This document shows, one piece after another, positions 36,295 through 49,309 of a DNA stretch of 64,000 nucleotides (within the stretch, counting starts at the first letter, position 1; each line of letters begins with the position of its first letter). The notes under the pieces are model-generated. The model was not told the DNA's origin, did no database searches, and worked only from the letters and a program-made list of their open reading frames with translations. A program made the translations under genes and the position numbers. The DNA is from Hypericum androsaemum (Eukaryota; Streptophyta; Magnoliopsida; Malpighiales; Hypericaceae): NCBI GenBank assembly GCA_963995505.1, contig OZ023199.1, positions 1,302,001 to 1,366,000 of the forward strand. Reading direction: 5' to 3'.

Positions 36295-37109
36295 ATGGAT
36301 CAAGTAATTTTAGTTATAGACACGATTTTTTATAAATGTCAGATCTCTAGACACAATTTTTAATAAAATCTGATGGTCCAAATAAAATCTTCTCCGTAGA
36401 GACAACTCTCCAGTCAATCCAAAACCCTATAATCATATTAAGTTTTCGCTGACCGGAAAGGTTTGTGATCGGCCTGCCCTGCTTCAGTTCATTTAATTTT
36501 CTTTTTTGGCCTTAAATTTCGAAGTTTCACGTGGGTAGCGGCAGCCTGGACGTTGGATCAGCAAATCCGACGGTAGAATTTGAAACAACATAGCATCATC
36601 ATCTCACACAGTAGGATTTTACAAAGAGATATTATAGCTCCAATGCATTTTTTAAAAGTAGCCCGAATGCATTTATGCGGCTAATACTGTCCTAATTTAA
36701 TAAAAAAATTTAAATTTGAATTTAATTAAATTTGACAATGAAATTTTTTCCATCATTTTAAGTCATATTAGGATCGAATATAGATCAATCATGATTTTTT
36801 TTTGGTCAACTGAATCAGGATATCTGGATACTATGTTTTCTATAAAAACATATATTACTACAATTCCTACATTATCCATTTACCTTGTTGCCCATATAAC
36901 CCTACTGATTAAAGTCATAACATGTCATAATTTGGACATACGCGTTATCTTTGATAAAAAAATTTAGATTGGGTGCTGTCACTAATAGAGTGAGCATCTC
37001 TATCTGAAGTGTGATATGGATGGGAGCAAAAACTTATACTGGTTTAATCTTATGGTTGAGATTCATTGGGACAGATACATGAGCATTTTTCGCATTTCAC
37101 CTGAAAAAC

Positions 37110-37285
37110 TGACAATGGTACACGCGACATGCAGTGATACAACATGCGACATACAATTGTACTTCGGAGTCAGACAATGGTGCATGATATGATATACGGT
37201 GGTGCAACATGAGAGATACAATAATGTATCATGCGACATATATTGGTACTTCAGTGTCAGACAGACAATAGTGCGACATGTTTTA
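37110..37285. repeat. Imperfect tandem repeat, two or more units of about 110 bp
   Basis: The motifs ATGCGACATA, TGTACTTCGGAGTCAGACAA and ATGGTGC appear near 37143-37185. They recur as ATGCGACATA, GGTACTTCAGTGTCAGACAG and ATAGTGC near 37237-37275. No coding potential is seen. Confidence 0.5.
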
Positions 37286-39051
37286 AATATAAAATTTCAA
37301 AATTTTTCTTTAGTAATCTCTGATACTACGAGTTAATCATCACGCACGCGAGCCCTTTCACATTGTCTGTATTGTGTTGCTGGACGCCAACGAATCCGGG
37401 AAAAAAGAAAGTTGGATTACCTGATAAGGCCATTATGCTTATGAAATACGCTTGTGAAAGTGCAGATATTGTATAGTGACAAAATTATTAGAATACTCTG
37501 CTAACACTAACCCAATTCAAAAGTCACATTTGCGTTTCAGTATAAATTTAATAGACTCGTGAAGTGCATATTGCGAGGCGATTCTGTGACTTTTGTCCTT
37601 CTTGTCCTTTTGAGTTTTTGGAATACTTATATTTTCTATGCGTATCTCTTTGATATATGATCTTATGATCACGAGTGACAATTATTATGTAGTCAAATAT
37701 GGTGAGATTTTATAAATTTGGATGACTTTTTATTTTGAGAATTTAAGGAATTTATTAATGAAAATCTTATAATATTTACAATAGTTAAACTAACATTCAT
37801 CAATCACGAAAACTCAATCCGAAAATCTCATATAAATGATATATTGAACGTAACATTTTCGTAAAGAAAATTTGATTCACGCCATGACATATTTTTACAA
37901 AAAACGTGATTCATATTCCAAAAATTAAGTATTTAAACTTTACCGCACCACAGACATTATATCTCACTGCAACATCAGTTTATATGATAAAAAAGATTTT
38001 TCTACTGTAATCACGCGTTAAAAAATCAAGCATTCAACTCGTTTTTTTAAAACTATCTGCTACGTGAATATCTATTGAATCAACTAATTAAATTCGAGCT
38101 AGATAACTTTTTTGAATATTAACTGCTGCAATCTGGAATTGTTGATAGGAGTTCAACCAGTTTTAAATGAATTTTTTTAAATTTTTGTACAGAAATAATA
38201 TAGAAAATAGAAAAAAATAAAAACCCAACTGAAATATCTGTTTAAATTACTTCAAACTCAACTTGAATTTTCAAATGAGGCAATAAAATTCTACTTCTTC
38301 AAAAAAAACATGAATTTTCAAAAGGAAGGGAGGGCATCAAACTTTTTGCATGCCAACGATTTGGAGATCCCTGTGATGATCCTCACATAATTAGAGTCGC
38401 AAAAGGAGATTCAAAATCCTAGGGACTGTCCACCCATAATTAATTACCCCTCAAGATATTTACATGATTTTTTTATAAGTAGAGATTTGAAAACTCGTCA
38501 CACCCTATTCAAATCTTTTGTAGTAAGTGCTCTTTAGTATATCTACGTGATTCTGTCATTTTAATTTTCATTATCTTGCATTTAAACGTGACAACCGACT
38601 CGTAATTCTGGCGATAACAATATAAACCATGTTATTTGAAAATTTAACTAAAACTTAAAAAATGGGTCATTTTTTGGGTTTGTACGAGTTGAGTGAGTTT
38701 CTAGATAGATATATTTAGTTCGAGGTGAAGTAATTTCTCAAATTAGAGGTAGTTTTAGGTTACTAACCTAAAAAGTGAGAGAAAATTTTGATATATGATA
38801 CCAATCAATTTGATTTGAAAAATATTATAGACCAATACAATATTTTTTATCATGGAGCACGACCTATTTTGCCTTTTTTCCATGTACTCTAGCCATCTAT
38901 CCCCACCTGATTCTGTGATTCAACGAAGTTTAGACCTTGGTTCGATAGCTTACCGGTTCGGGCGGTTAACTGCATACTCCTCGGAGCAGAATCTTCCACA
39001 ATAAATGAGGATCGCCCGGACCGTTAGAAAAACGGGAGCGGGGACCGTACT

Positions 39052-39245
39052 GGACGATTCAATTGTTTATTTAGTTATGATTCAATGGTCTACCCAGTTG
39101 TGATTTAATGGTCTACCTAGTTATGATTCAATGATCCATTTTTTTTCCGTCCCGGATAAATCGGGATCGTCCCAGTTACCCAGTTACGATTCAATGGTTT
39201 ACTTAGTTACGATTCAATAGTTTACCCAGTTACGATTCAATGGTT
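39052..39245. repeat. Short tandem repeat of ~20-22 bp units
   Basis: Variants of CAGTTACGATTCAATGGTTT recur about eight times. An early block has CAGTTGTGATTTAATGG-type units. A non-repetitive interruption lies near 39138-39170, and a later block has TACGATTCAATGG or TACGATTCAATAG units. Confidence 0.65.
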
Positions 39246-39662
39246 GTAGGCTTTTTTCATTTTGTCCCTCGTATTTCCACATTTTTGCAAAATAATTCCC
39301 GCGTGTCTTTTAATAAAAATTCTCTAGCACCGTGCTGAATTTGGTCCCGGATTTGGCCTTCGAGACCAAATCCGGTCCCTAGAAAAACATATCTCCCAAA
39401 CTAGATTCGCCTGGTGTAAGAAATCCAGGAAACCCACCAATTTAGGAAAAAAATAACACATACATTAAGATGACGTCATCTTACCGTTCACGACCCCACC
39501 ACTTTTGAATTGCCCACCACGTTTTTAAAATTTCAAAACCAGAAAAAATAATACCCAGGAAAAAAAAAAGGAAGGAGGAAGACAAGAACCCATCCTATTC
39601 CTTTCCTCTCTTTTTGGCCAAGAAAAAAATAAAAGCTTCTTCTTCTTCCACGCATCACACAA

Positions 39663-40489
39663 ATTCTCTCTCTCTCTCTCTCCACTTGCTCCTGGAACCC
39701 TTTTGAGCTTCACTTAACTAGCCTGCTTCTTTTGTTTCCCACGCTTCTTTTTTTTGGGATTATTTTCTGCATTTTTTCGTTTCTAAATTTGGAAAATAAG
39801 CAATAGGGCTCCAATTTTGGAATGCGCCACTAAAAATTCGATCTGGGTGCTAAAGAACACTTCTTTCGAGCTTCACTCCTCGTTTTTTCTGGTAAGAACT
39901 TTTTTTTAATTATTATTACTATTATCCTGTTGTTGTTTATCCTTTTTTTTCAATTTATTTTCCTGCTTTTTGGGTCTCTTTGGACACCCATTTTTTGGTT
40001 GCTAGATTGCTTGCCATTGTTAGTTGTCTCTGTTTTTTATCTAACGAGTCGGCTAATCCTAATTCGAATTTTAAAAAACAAAGCTTTATGTGATCTTCCT
40101 TTTTGAAAGATGGAAACTTTGTGTTTGGGCAATGGAATTTTCTAATGCATCATTGTTTACCTACCTTATTAAGCAAGGTCTAATATCTAGGAAGGTAGAT
40201 TCTTACCCCAAAAAAATCCAGGAAGGTAGATATTTATATGTGTGTGTTTTAGATTTTAAAAAAACGAACTTTTTTCTCTTCAATTTCTTGAATTCCTTGC
40301 TTGTTTCATTTGGAAACCTGATGGCTTGGATTTGGACTGGCAAATAGTGGAAAAAGGTGAAATTTTTTAGTGCAAGTTTGTGTTTTTAATTGCTTAGAAC
40401 TATCTAGTTTTTGGTTGCAACGATTAGGGGGAGTCTTGGAGTTTGCCTAATGCTTCAGTTGTGGACTGAAGTCTCAGGATCACAGAAGA
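39663..40489 (+). promoter_or_regulatory. 5' UTR and leader intron of the myosin VIII gene
   Basis: A CT repeat (39663-39685) sits in pyrimidine-rich DNA typical of plant 5' UTRs. A donor GTAAGAAC begins at 39892, and a polypyrimidine/AG acceptor is available shortly before 40460, about 30 bp upstream of the ATG at 40490. A leader intron is therefore likely. The transcription start is not determined. Confidence 0.5.
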
Positions 40490-43400
40490 ATGTCGCAGGG
40501 TTCCCGGGTCCTGCCTTCCCTCCAGTCGATCCACTCGTTGCCTGGTGACTTTAGGTTCAATGGCTCGCCGACTGATCGGTTAGTTAGAGCTCCTCCCGAA
40601 GCGATCATTTCAAGTTTAAGTATCCCGGAGAATCATGGTTCGGGGTTTGGAGGTGTCAATGAGGACTCGCCATATAGTGCCATCTCAATCTCCATGGAAG
40701 ACAGAGTATCTGTTGGTGATGGTGTTGTTGACACCGTTTGCTTGCTTTCTCCTTCAAACTCGAATTCTCTGAACGAACGCAGATGGAGCGATACCAGCTC
40801 CTATGCTGCGAAGAAGGTATCGTTGTGTACGAGTGGATTTGCGTATTTGCTGAACTTCTTGAAGTAGCAGCACTTGTTCACTGTCTGAATTCGAAACCTT
40901 TTTGGATTTATTGTTTCAGAAACTCCAGTCTTGGTTTCAACTTCCCGATGGGAATTGGGCACTAGGGAAAATACTTTCCACCTCAGGAACAGAAACTGTT
41001 ATTCAATCATCTGATGGGAAAGTAAGCCAGCTCCCCCTATAAACTTCGAGATTTTTGTCTCCGACACTAACTCATTCATCATTCCATCTCTTGAAATAAT
41101 AGGTTTTGAAGGTGAAATCAGATAGTCTGCTACCTGCAAATCCTGATATTCTTGATGGAGTGGATGATCTGATGCAACTAAGTTACTTGCACGAGCCTTC
41201 GGTTCTGTACAATCTTGAAAATAGATATAATCAAGACATGATTTATGTGAGTAGTTGCTTAATCTTTTTGTGCTTGCACAACCAGTTGTTGTAGTGCTAG
41301 CTTTCCCTAATAATTTGTTGCATTCTGAAACTAGACAAAAGCAGGGCCTATTTTGGTCGCAATAAACCCGTTCAAGCGAGTTCGTTTGTATGGAGATGAT
41401 TACATTGAAGCATACAGGAATAAATCTATGGAGAGTCCGCACGTATATGCTATTGCAGACACTGCTATCAGGGAGATGGTCAGAGGTACCTCATATCTGC
41501 AAGTTTTGTTTGTTTCCCGCTTTATGTTCTTTTTCATCTTTGTTGTCTGATATGGATTCCTGTTTGTTTCTTCAGATGAAGTAAACCAATCTATCATTAT
41601 AAGGTTAGTAGAGCCGCATACTGTATAACTCACTTTGCTTGTTCCTTTATACTATCTGCTGATGTGAAGCCATGAAAACATTTCCCCAGTGGTGAAAGCG
41701 GAGCCGGAAAAACTGAGACAGCTAAGATAGCAATGCAGTACTTGGCCGCTCTCGGTGGCGGTAGTGGGATTGAATATGAAATACTGAAAACCAATCCTAT
41801 CTTAGAGGCCTTCGGTAATGCAAAGACTTTGAGGAACGATAACTCGAGCCGCTTTGTAAGCTTCTTCTCCCTATAGTGTATGCAGAATTGGGTTTTATAA
41901 GCCCTCTCTGTTTAATTATCTATCAAATTTGCTGCAGGGAAAGCTGATTGAGATCGAATTTAGTGAAACCGGAAAAATATCTGGTGCCAAAATCCAGACG
42001 TGTAAGATTATGTCTTAGCATTGTTTGATTGTTGAATTTCAGTTTGTACCGAATCCTAATTTCGACAACTGATGACTGACTCTTACGCTGTGTCTATGCA
42101 TCGCTCCTCTTGGATCACAGTTTTACTCGAAAAGGTGAATGTTATTCTAGTGGCTCTACGATTTTACTGTCTTAGTCGATTCGGAATTCTGAATTTAATC
42201 TTCTAACTGAACAGTCCAGAGTGGTGCAATGCTCGGATGGAGAAAGGTCATATCATATATTTTACCAGCTTTGTGCGGGAGCTCCATCTGCATTACGAGG
42301 TACTTCTTGCCACATATTCTGTGTTAACTAACCTCTTCTATTCTTGGTTGGCCTGTAATTGCTATTTCATTGTAATGCAGAGAAGATAAATTTGAAGAAT
42401 GTTAGTGATTACAAGTATTTGAGTCAGAGCAATTGTCATTACATCAATGGCGTGAATGATGCTGAAAACTTCAGCATTGTCACGGTACTATTTCAATCGA
42501 AGATTTCTGTACTAATGATGTGTATAAATGTCATTCTAATGCTTATAATTTTCAGGAAGCTCTGGATATAGTACATGTCTCCAAGGAGGACCAAGAAAGT
42601 GTGTTTGCCATGCTTGCTGCAGTTCTGTGGCTCGGAAACGTCTCGTTCACTATTGTGGACAATGAAAATCATGTTGAACCTGTGGCAGATGAAGGTAAGG
42701 TGTTGTTGAATTAGTTCGGAAGTCTACTCCATTTAGCCTCTGTGTCATGCTTTGACAAGTGAGTGCTCTGAAACTTGCATTGTGATGTCCAGGCTTAATC
42801 AGTGTGGCGGAATTGATTGGATGCGGCGTTGAAGCACTTACATTAACTTTATCTACAAGGAAAATGAAAGTTGGCAATGACATTATTGTTCAGAAGTTAA
42901 CTTTATCACAGGTAAAGTTGCATTTTTTGTAGAATCTGTGTCCTTGTCACATTTCGGCCAAACGATGGTCAGCTCTGGTTCAATACTGTTTCTTTTCGAA
43001 ATACATAGAGAGCCCTAAGGGCTGCTGTTTTACTGCTAGTGAGGAAGTTACCTGTTCATTTAACTTTTCCCTCTCTCTTAAGGAGGAAGTTGTGCAAGTC
43101 TCTTCTTTAACCTGATGCACTTCCATCTTGCCATTTCGCTGACACTTGCTTATGTTTCAGGCCATTGATACCAGAGATGCTTTGGCAAAATCAATTTATG
43201 CTTGTTTGTTCGACTGGTTGGTTGAACAAATCAACAAATCCCTTGCTGTCGGCAAAAGGCGAACTGGAAGATCCATCAGTATTCTTGATATCTATGGATT
43301 TGAATCATTTGAAGTACGTGTCACTCAAACTACTAAAGTTACTGTGCTTGCGGATATTAGCGTCTGTTCATGCGCGTTCCACACGTACATCTACGTGTCT

Positions 43401-46308
43401 CTAGCTTTCTTTTGTTTCTTTAACTTGATTTGTATGCCAATTGCTTCTCCAGAGGAATAGCTTTGAGCAGTTTTGCATTAATTATGCTAATGAGAGACTG
43501 CAACAACACTTCAATCGCCACTTATTCAAGCTAGAGCAAGAGGTAATTATCTCCTCTTCTCGGTTTCAGTTCCTCACATATTCTCAACTAATCTTAGATA
43601 CTGATTGCTTATCTTTTCCTCTTCAGGAATACATCCAAGATGGCATCGACTGGGCGAGAGTTGATTTTGAAGACAACCAAGACTGCCTCAATCTCTTTGA
43701 AAAGGTACCTAGCCAGTAGTTGTCTATAATACATTGCAAAATGGCGTGTAATGTGTTAGGATCCATATCACTGTCCCGATTTAACGGAGAAGTCTCTGCT
43801 GTTGTTGACTGAGTGTTTGGTTGAACTTCTTTGCAGAAACCACTGGGTTTACTGTCCTTGTTGGATGAAGAGTCCACTTTTCCCAATGGGACGGACTTGA
43901 CCTTCGCTAACAAGCTTGAGCGTCATTTGAGTTCGAACTCTTGCTTCAGAGGAGGACGTGGGAAGGCCTTCTCTGTTAGCCATTATGCTGGGGAGGTACT
44001 TACCTTTGGACTGACTCATAACTGCTAATTTTCGTGCCACGGATATTTGTAACTCCTGGCGGTTCCCCAACTTGGAAATATGATGTTCTTTTCAATTGTA
44101 TCTGATTTATTGTTCAGGTGAAGTATGACACAACAGGATTTCTGGAGAAAAACCGGGATCTTTTACATTTGGATTCCATCCAACTCCTCTCGTCCTGTTC
44201 GAGTCGCCTTCCTCAGCATTTTGCTTCCAGTATGCTTGCTCAAACCGAGAAGCCTGTAGTTGGCCCTTTACATAAAGCTGGTGGAGCAGATTCCCAGAAG
44301 CTAAGTGTGGCTACAAAGTTCAAGGTAATGTTTAGTTGTTAACTGACGGATTAAGACTTCCATTGTGAGTGTAAAACCGAACAATTGTCATAACAATCAT
44401 AATGATCTCTTCTTTGGGACATATTAGTAAGCACGGTTAGCGAGCGTGGTGAGCTTGTTTATAAGTGGAAATCCACGTACTCATTGCCGTAAGCTTTCAG
44501 GGCCAACTGTTCCAATTGATGCAACGCTTGGAAAGTACCACACCGCATTTCATACGATGTATAAAACCGAACAATTTCCAGTCTCCCGGATCATACGAAC
44601 AAGGACTTGTACTGCAACAGCTCAGATGTTGTGGTGTTCTGGAGGTTGTTCGTATATCAAGATCTGGATTTCCTACCAGAATGTCACACCAAAAGTTTGC
44701 TAGAAGGTAAAGTACATTGATCGGGTCCCTCATAGTTACCAACTTTCTCTGGTTTTGAGCTTATCTTTTGACCAGCTTGTCCCGGTTTTGCTTCAGATAT
44801 GGTTTTCTCTTGTCGGAGAGTGTTGCATCTCGGGATCCATTGAGTGTTTCAGTAGCAATTCTTCACCAGTTTGGTATCTTGTCTGAAATGTATCAAGTTG
44901 GATACACAAAGTTATTTTTTCGAACTGGACAGGTAACTCATACTACTTGTACATGACGTGCTTAGATGTTACGCACTATATAGTATCTGAATTATTCTCC
45001 CGAGTCCGTAAACTTGTAGATTGGGATGCTGGAGGATACAAGAAATCAGACCCTTCGTGGAATCTTGTGTGTTCAAAGCTGTTTCAGAGGGCACAGAGCT
45101 CGTTGTCATTTAAGAGAGCTTAAGATGGGCATTGCCACTCTTCAGTCTTGTAAATTCTCTACTCTTCGCCATCGGTTTTCGTTCTATATGGAAGATGACA
45201 GATCGCTTTCCTAGTTCAGTAATTATTTTCTATCTCTTAACGCAGTTGTTCGAGGTGAGAAAGCCAGAAAAGACTATGCTGTTTTGCTTCAAAGATATAT
45301 ATCTGCTGTTACTATACAAAAATTTGTCAAAAGCAAGATATCCAAGAGCAAGTACGATGACATTCGAGGCGCATCAATCACGATCCAATCAGGTGAAGTC
45401 TGTTGTATTTGCTCATCAGCTTTATTTAAATTCTTCACCATCAGGGCTGTGTTGTTTGACAGTAAGCTTCCGTGTATATCTATTGCAGCTATTCGTGGTT
45501 GGCTGGTTAGAAGATGTTCAGGAAACTTAGGATTGCTAAATCTTGGGGGCAAAAAGGTATTAATCACTTTTCCAATGTCTCATCTGGAGCAACAAGGTTG
45601 TATGTACTACGGAAAAAGATCGTAATGGACTCGCGATATTGTGTTTAGGTAAATGAGTCGGATGAGGTTGTGATCAAGGCATCATTTCTTGCTGAGCTGC
45701 AAAGACGAGTTCTCAAAGCAGAGGCAGCTCTTAGAGAGAAAGAAGATCAGAACGATATAATCAATCAACGGCTTCAGCAATACGAGGGCCGCTGGTCCGA
45801 ATACGAGCTTAAGATGAAGTCCATGGAAGAAGTGTGGCAAAAGCAGATGCGATCTTTACAATCGAGTCTTTCAATTGCAAAGAAGAGCCTAGCGGTCGAT
45901 GATTCGGGGAGAAACTCAGATGCTTCGGTCAATGCAAGTGATGAAAAAGATGGCAGCTGGGAATCAGGAAGCAACTATCGGGCTCGGGACAGTAATGGTG
46001 TCAGACCAATGAGTGCAGGGTTGAGTGTGATTAGCCGGTTGGCAGAGGAATTCGAGCAGAGGAGTCAGGTGTTTGGCGATGATGCCAAGTTCTTGGTGGA
46101 GGTGAAATCGGGCCATGTCGAAGCGAGTTTGAACCCCGACAGAGAGCTAAGAAGGTTGAAGCAAATATTCGAGTCGTGGAAGAAGGACTACGGGTCTAGA
46201 TTACGCGAAACGAAGGTGATCTTGAACAAGCTCGGAAGCGAAGAAGCCGCTGTTGACAGAGTGAAAAAGAAGTGGTGGTTGAGGAGGAACAGCACGAGAT
46301 ATAGCTAA
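40490..46308 (+). CDS. Myosin class VIII heavy chain, 1158 aa, 23 coding exons
   Basis: Actin motor of the plant ATM1/VIII class, associated with the plasma membrane, plasmodesmata, new cell plates and endocytosis. Coding exons: 40490-40816, 40920-41021, 41103-41246, 41335-41485, 41576-41603, 41690-41855, 41938-42001, 42121-42134 (only 14 nt), 42215-42299, 42381-42484, 42556-42694, 42793-42911, 43161-43313, 43453-43542, 43627-43704, 43837-43995, 44118-44324, 44501-44706, 44797-44932, 45020-45149, 45246-45392, 45489-45556 and 45649-46308; 3477 nt. Order: class VIII N-terminal extension with [10 protein letters not shown]3-like [14 protein letters not shown] (~112); P-loop GESGAGKT (~252); switch I NDNSSRFGK (~300); switch [11 protein letters not shown] (~524); HFIRCIKPN; converter [10 protein letters not shown]. 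Four IQ-like repeats follow, each with VQ, LQ or IQ (~830-940), then a coiled coil (~945-1030) and a basic tail [12 protein letters not shown]. Arabidopsis ATM1 is of similar length. No defects were seen. Confidence 0.95.
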
Positions 46309-47560
46309 AATTGTTCAATGTATCTGCAATTATCTAGGTGTTCTTATAAAAGTTTACTTATAAGAGGAATGTAGAGAGCCAAAGTGTGACAGAGTTCTAA
46401 CACACAAGCATTTGGCAGGAGAGCCTAGATTCAAGGCTCAAGATAATCTTGTACATCACAGTTTATAAATTTATAAGTATAATTTATTAATGGTAGTATG
46501 ATAGTGTAAAATTCCATCAAACTGACGGCCTTGTTAAAAGCCTGCCAGGGAAAATTGTACATCACATGCAATTCTCGTTTCTAACCTAATTACGAGAGCA
46601 CGCATAATAAGTTTCAAGTAACAATATAACATGTTAATATTCAAACTTATTTAGAGAGTTAGAATCAAGTAAATTCATTAAAGTCTACTCTTTCATTACG
46701 GTTTTGATCTAAAAAAATCTGAAATTTTAATGCTTTGTGGCCGGATCCCGTTACAATGTTGGTGGACTTCGTATCACTATTAGACAATATTGTGGTAGCT
46801 AATTACTAAAAGCGGCACTATGATTAATCACTGTTGACTCTATGTTTTGTTTGATTATAACTTATTTAATGTCATAAACTCAGGCCATTAATCATCATAG
46901 AAAATCAGACTAATGTTACTCCGAATCCGCTTGAAAATACTATCGGTCAATTGATTTATATTTTGTCGTCTACAATTACATTTTTTCTAATTTTGATGTG
47001 TTTTTACCATGTCAATACCGACTAAGTTGCTGCAAATTGTTGAATTTTATCTTCGTCGAATGTAATTTGACAAAATTTTGAATAAATCATAGTCTTTTGG
47101 AGCAATTTTATTGTTAACCGTTGCACTTTATTGTTACATCCGCAAATAATAGATTTACATACGTCTTTACTAAAAGGAATGAAACGAAAAAAAAATGACA
47201 AACCAAATCGGACCAAAATAAAAGAGGTTCCAATTCAGAACTCGACAAATGTCTTTGTTTCGATTCGGCTCATAACTGAATGAAACAAATGAACGAGGAA
47301 AATAAAATGAAATACTAGTTATAAAACTTATGACCACCAAATACAAACCATTGAAACAACTTTAAGAAAATTCTCAACGTTAAATTTCTCTTAAAAAATT
47401 GCGTATAGAAACTAAATTAACCATTCCAAGGTGTTAAAAAAATCATGTTCCGGATCGGTTCTAGTTCTCTTAGATTATTCGGCTGGAAAATCGAACTGGA
47501 ACCGAGAACCAAAGTCTTGAGTTTTGAGATACAGACCAAAGTAATCGGCGTCCAGTTGTA
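46309..47560. other. Intergenic region downstream of myosin
   Basis: The first ~150 bp are probably 3' UTR. The rest is AT-rich without a recognised gene. Confidence 0.45.
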
Positions 47561-47753
47561 GACCAGAACCGAAGATCGTGAGCGCCAGGGATTTGGATTC
47601 AGGGGACTACATAAAAATCATCCAAATGGTATGGACTAAATATGGACCTTTAGATTTGGTCAAATTCTTTTTTTACAGATCCGATGGTCAGAATCTGTTA
47701 AGAGTATTTTCGAATTTTTATCCAAACATACTCATTAGGGTTCCACCTTTTTT

Positions 47754-47979
47754 CTATATAATCCCCAAAAAAAATATAAACCCCCCTCCTTCCCCGCCCG
47801 CCGCTCCCCCTCCTTCCCCGCCGCTCCGCCCCGCCCCCCCCCCCCCCCCCCCCCCCCCCCGCGCCGATAACGATACCCACTTCGCCGTGATTCCCCCCGT
47901 AACGTTCGCCGTTCCCCCGCCCCCACCAGTATCTCTTCCGCCGCCCCCCGCTACGTTCTGCCGTCCTTTTTGCTTTCAG
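47754..47979 (+). promoter_or_regulatory. Promoter/first-exon-like segment with TATA motif and 27-bp C tract
   Basis: CTATATAAT at 47754-47762 is followed by a pyrimidine-rich CG-containing leader. An uninterrupted run of 27 C lies at 47834-47860. A splice donor-like CAG/GTAAAC follows at 47979-47980. The layout suggests the start of a gene whose body has been damaged downstream. The Pro-rich open frame across it (47578-48078) is a by-product of the C-rich leader. Confidence 0.35.
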
Positions 47980-48579
47980 GTAAACCCTAACCCCTATTTT
48001 GTTTCAATTTTGTTTGAAGGACTGGATGGTTTTCGTTTGGATTTTGTTCCCGTCGACACTCACCATGACCTGTTCTAGAGTCCCATTTGCCGTCCTTTTC
48101 CGAACAGCGACTGTCCTTTTTCGATGGTACCCACTTCGCTGTGAGTATCCCCCGATACGTTTCTGAATTTTGAGGAAATATCCTACTATATTTTGATTGG
48201 TCTTTAATTGCTGCATGTTCGAGATTACCGTTCCGTGTTCGAGATTCCCAGGAAGTGTGTGGCTGTTAGAAACGAAGAATTTTGCAAGGTCAGTGGTTTC
48301 CGCCTTTTTGGGTTTTTGGTTACTAACTTTTCATTGTTTTTGGTTCTGGGGAAATGGATAGATTGGAGCTTTAGTGATAGTTCTGTGATTTGATGGTAAA
48401 TCTATTTCAAAGGTGTATGCTTCTGATTTGTGGATAGGAATACTTCTTATGTATCTTGTGGATGCACCGAAGAAAGCATAGAGATGAAATTGTTGTTCAA
48501 CTTTAGCTTTAGATTGACTTGGACAAGAAAGAGATGCAGCGAATTTGATCTTCTTCTTTTTTTTGGTTAACTTTGAATT

Positions 48580-49113
48580 GGAGGTGCTGTTCTCGTGATT
48601 GATGAGTTTGATCAAGAACATTCCAAGAGGGATTCTTTGTATGGGAAGTTGAGGTATGGGCCTTGTTGAGAAATAACCCACTTTCCCGTGGACCCAAACA
48701 ACGCAGCGAACAAGATAGGAGCAAGATCTACGAAAAACAAGAACAACAGATTTGGTAACCCGGTTCGATCTTGACCGATCTACGTCCGGGGGCGTACCAA
48801 GCCAGGAGATTTCACTATATCAAGCTCGATCTACACTTTGGAGCTACGCAGGCTCAACAATGGTGTTTCTCTCTCCTCTTCTCTCTCTGTCTCTCTCTAC
48901 AAGGAAGAAGATAAGTATACAGTGACAGACAAGCGGGGTATTTATAGTGCCAACAAACCTAGGAACCAAAACACACACGCAGGGGCATTTTTGTCCACGC
49001 TTTGGCAAAATGGAGAAACTGAAGCGCGTACCGTTTGGCCGGGGCTACGCCCCCCCGCGGTGTCCGAAGTCTCCATACCCAACAGGCCTGATCAAGGTAA
49101 TTCTGCGAAGGAT
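48580..49113 (+). pseudogene. Coding-like segment split by a solo LTR
   Basis: Before the LTR, the frame at 48580-48663 reads GGAVLVIDEFDQEHSKRDSL and then YGKLRYGP. After the LTR it resumes as DQGNSAKDAL and reaches a stop at 49111-49113. Residue use on both sides is protein-like, and the only interruption is the inserted LTR with its 5-bp duplication. I do not recognise the family. An in-frame TGA at 48574-48576 limits the segment upstream, so it is probably part of an exon of an already broken gene. Confidence 0.3.
48664..49084 (-). mobile_element. Solo LTR, 421 bp, with 5-bp target duplication
   Basis: Begins TGTTG and ends CAACA, flanked by GGCCT at 48659-48663 and 49085-49089. Inside, on the minus strand, there is a TATAAATA box (complement of GTATTTATAGTGCC near 48940) and a CT/GA-rich tract. 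The TGTTGAGAAATAACCCA-type end and the GGTAACCCGGTTCGATC stretch are features I know from plant LTRs. No internal region remains, so it arose by recombination between two LTRs. Confidence 0.85.
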
Positions 49114-49309
49114 GCTTTGTAGTATTCAGGAGAAGCTAACATTGGAAATGGGACAAGCCGAACTATGAGCTGCTTATTTTTCTTGGGCAACTTATTTTTG
49201 TAATGTTTTTCACCATAGGAAATTGTAATGTTTTTCACCATTCTTTATTTTTCATTTTCTCAGCTGTTTCTCTGCACAAGAATTTTTATTGTTACTTGAA
49301 AGCAATATT

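Larger units (their letters stand above)
31770..39640. other. Gene-poor AT-rich region of about 7.9 kb
   Basis: I find no gene. Two stretches resemble decayed LINE 3' ends read backwards: TTTTTTTATAAGTAG followed by TTGTATTAAAAATAGG near 33315, and TTTTTTTATAAGTGATTTG near 35085. A candidate decayed LTR lies near 34660-34970, with TATAAATA at 34853 and AATAAA at 34900, but no bordering duplication. Short frames (for example 34081-34299 -, 35124-35396 + and 36716-36967 +) have no recognisable motifs. The repeats at 36264, 37110 and 39050 are listed separately. Confidence 0.5.

Noticed and set aside
47578..48078. Pro-rich open frame of 166 codons on the plus strand
   Set aside because: Its length comes from the C-rich leader and the 27-C tract. 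There is no conserved motif, and a splice donor lies within it.
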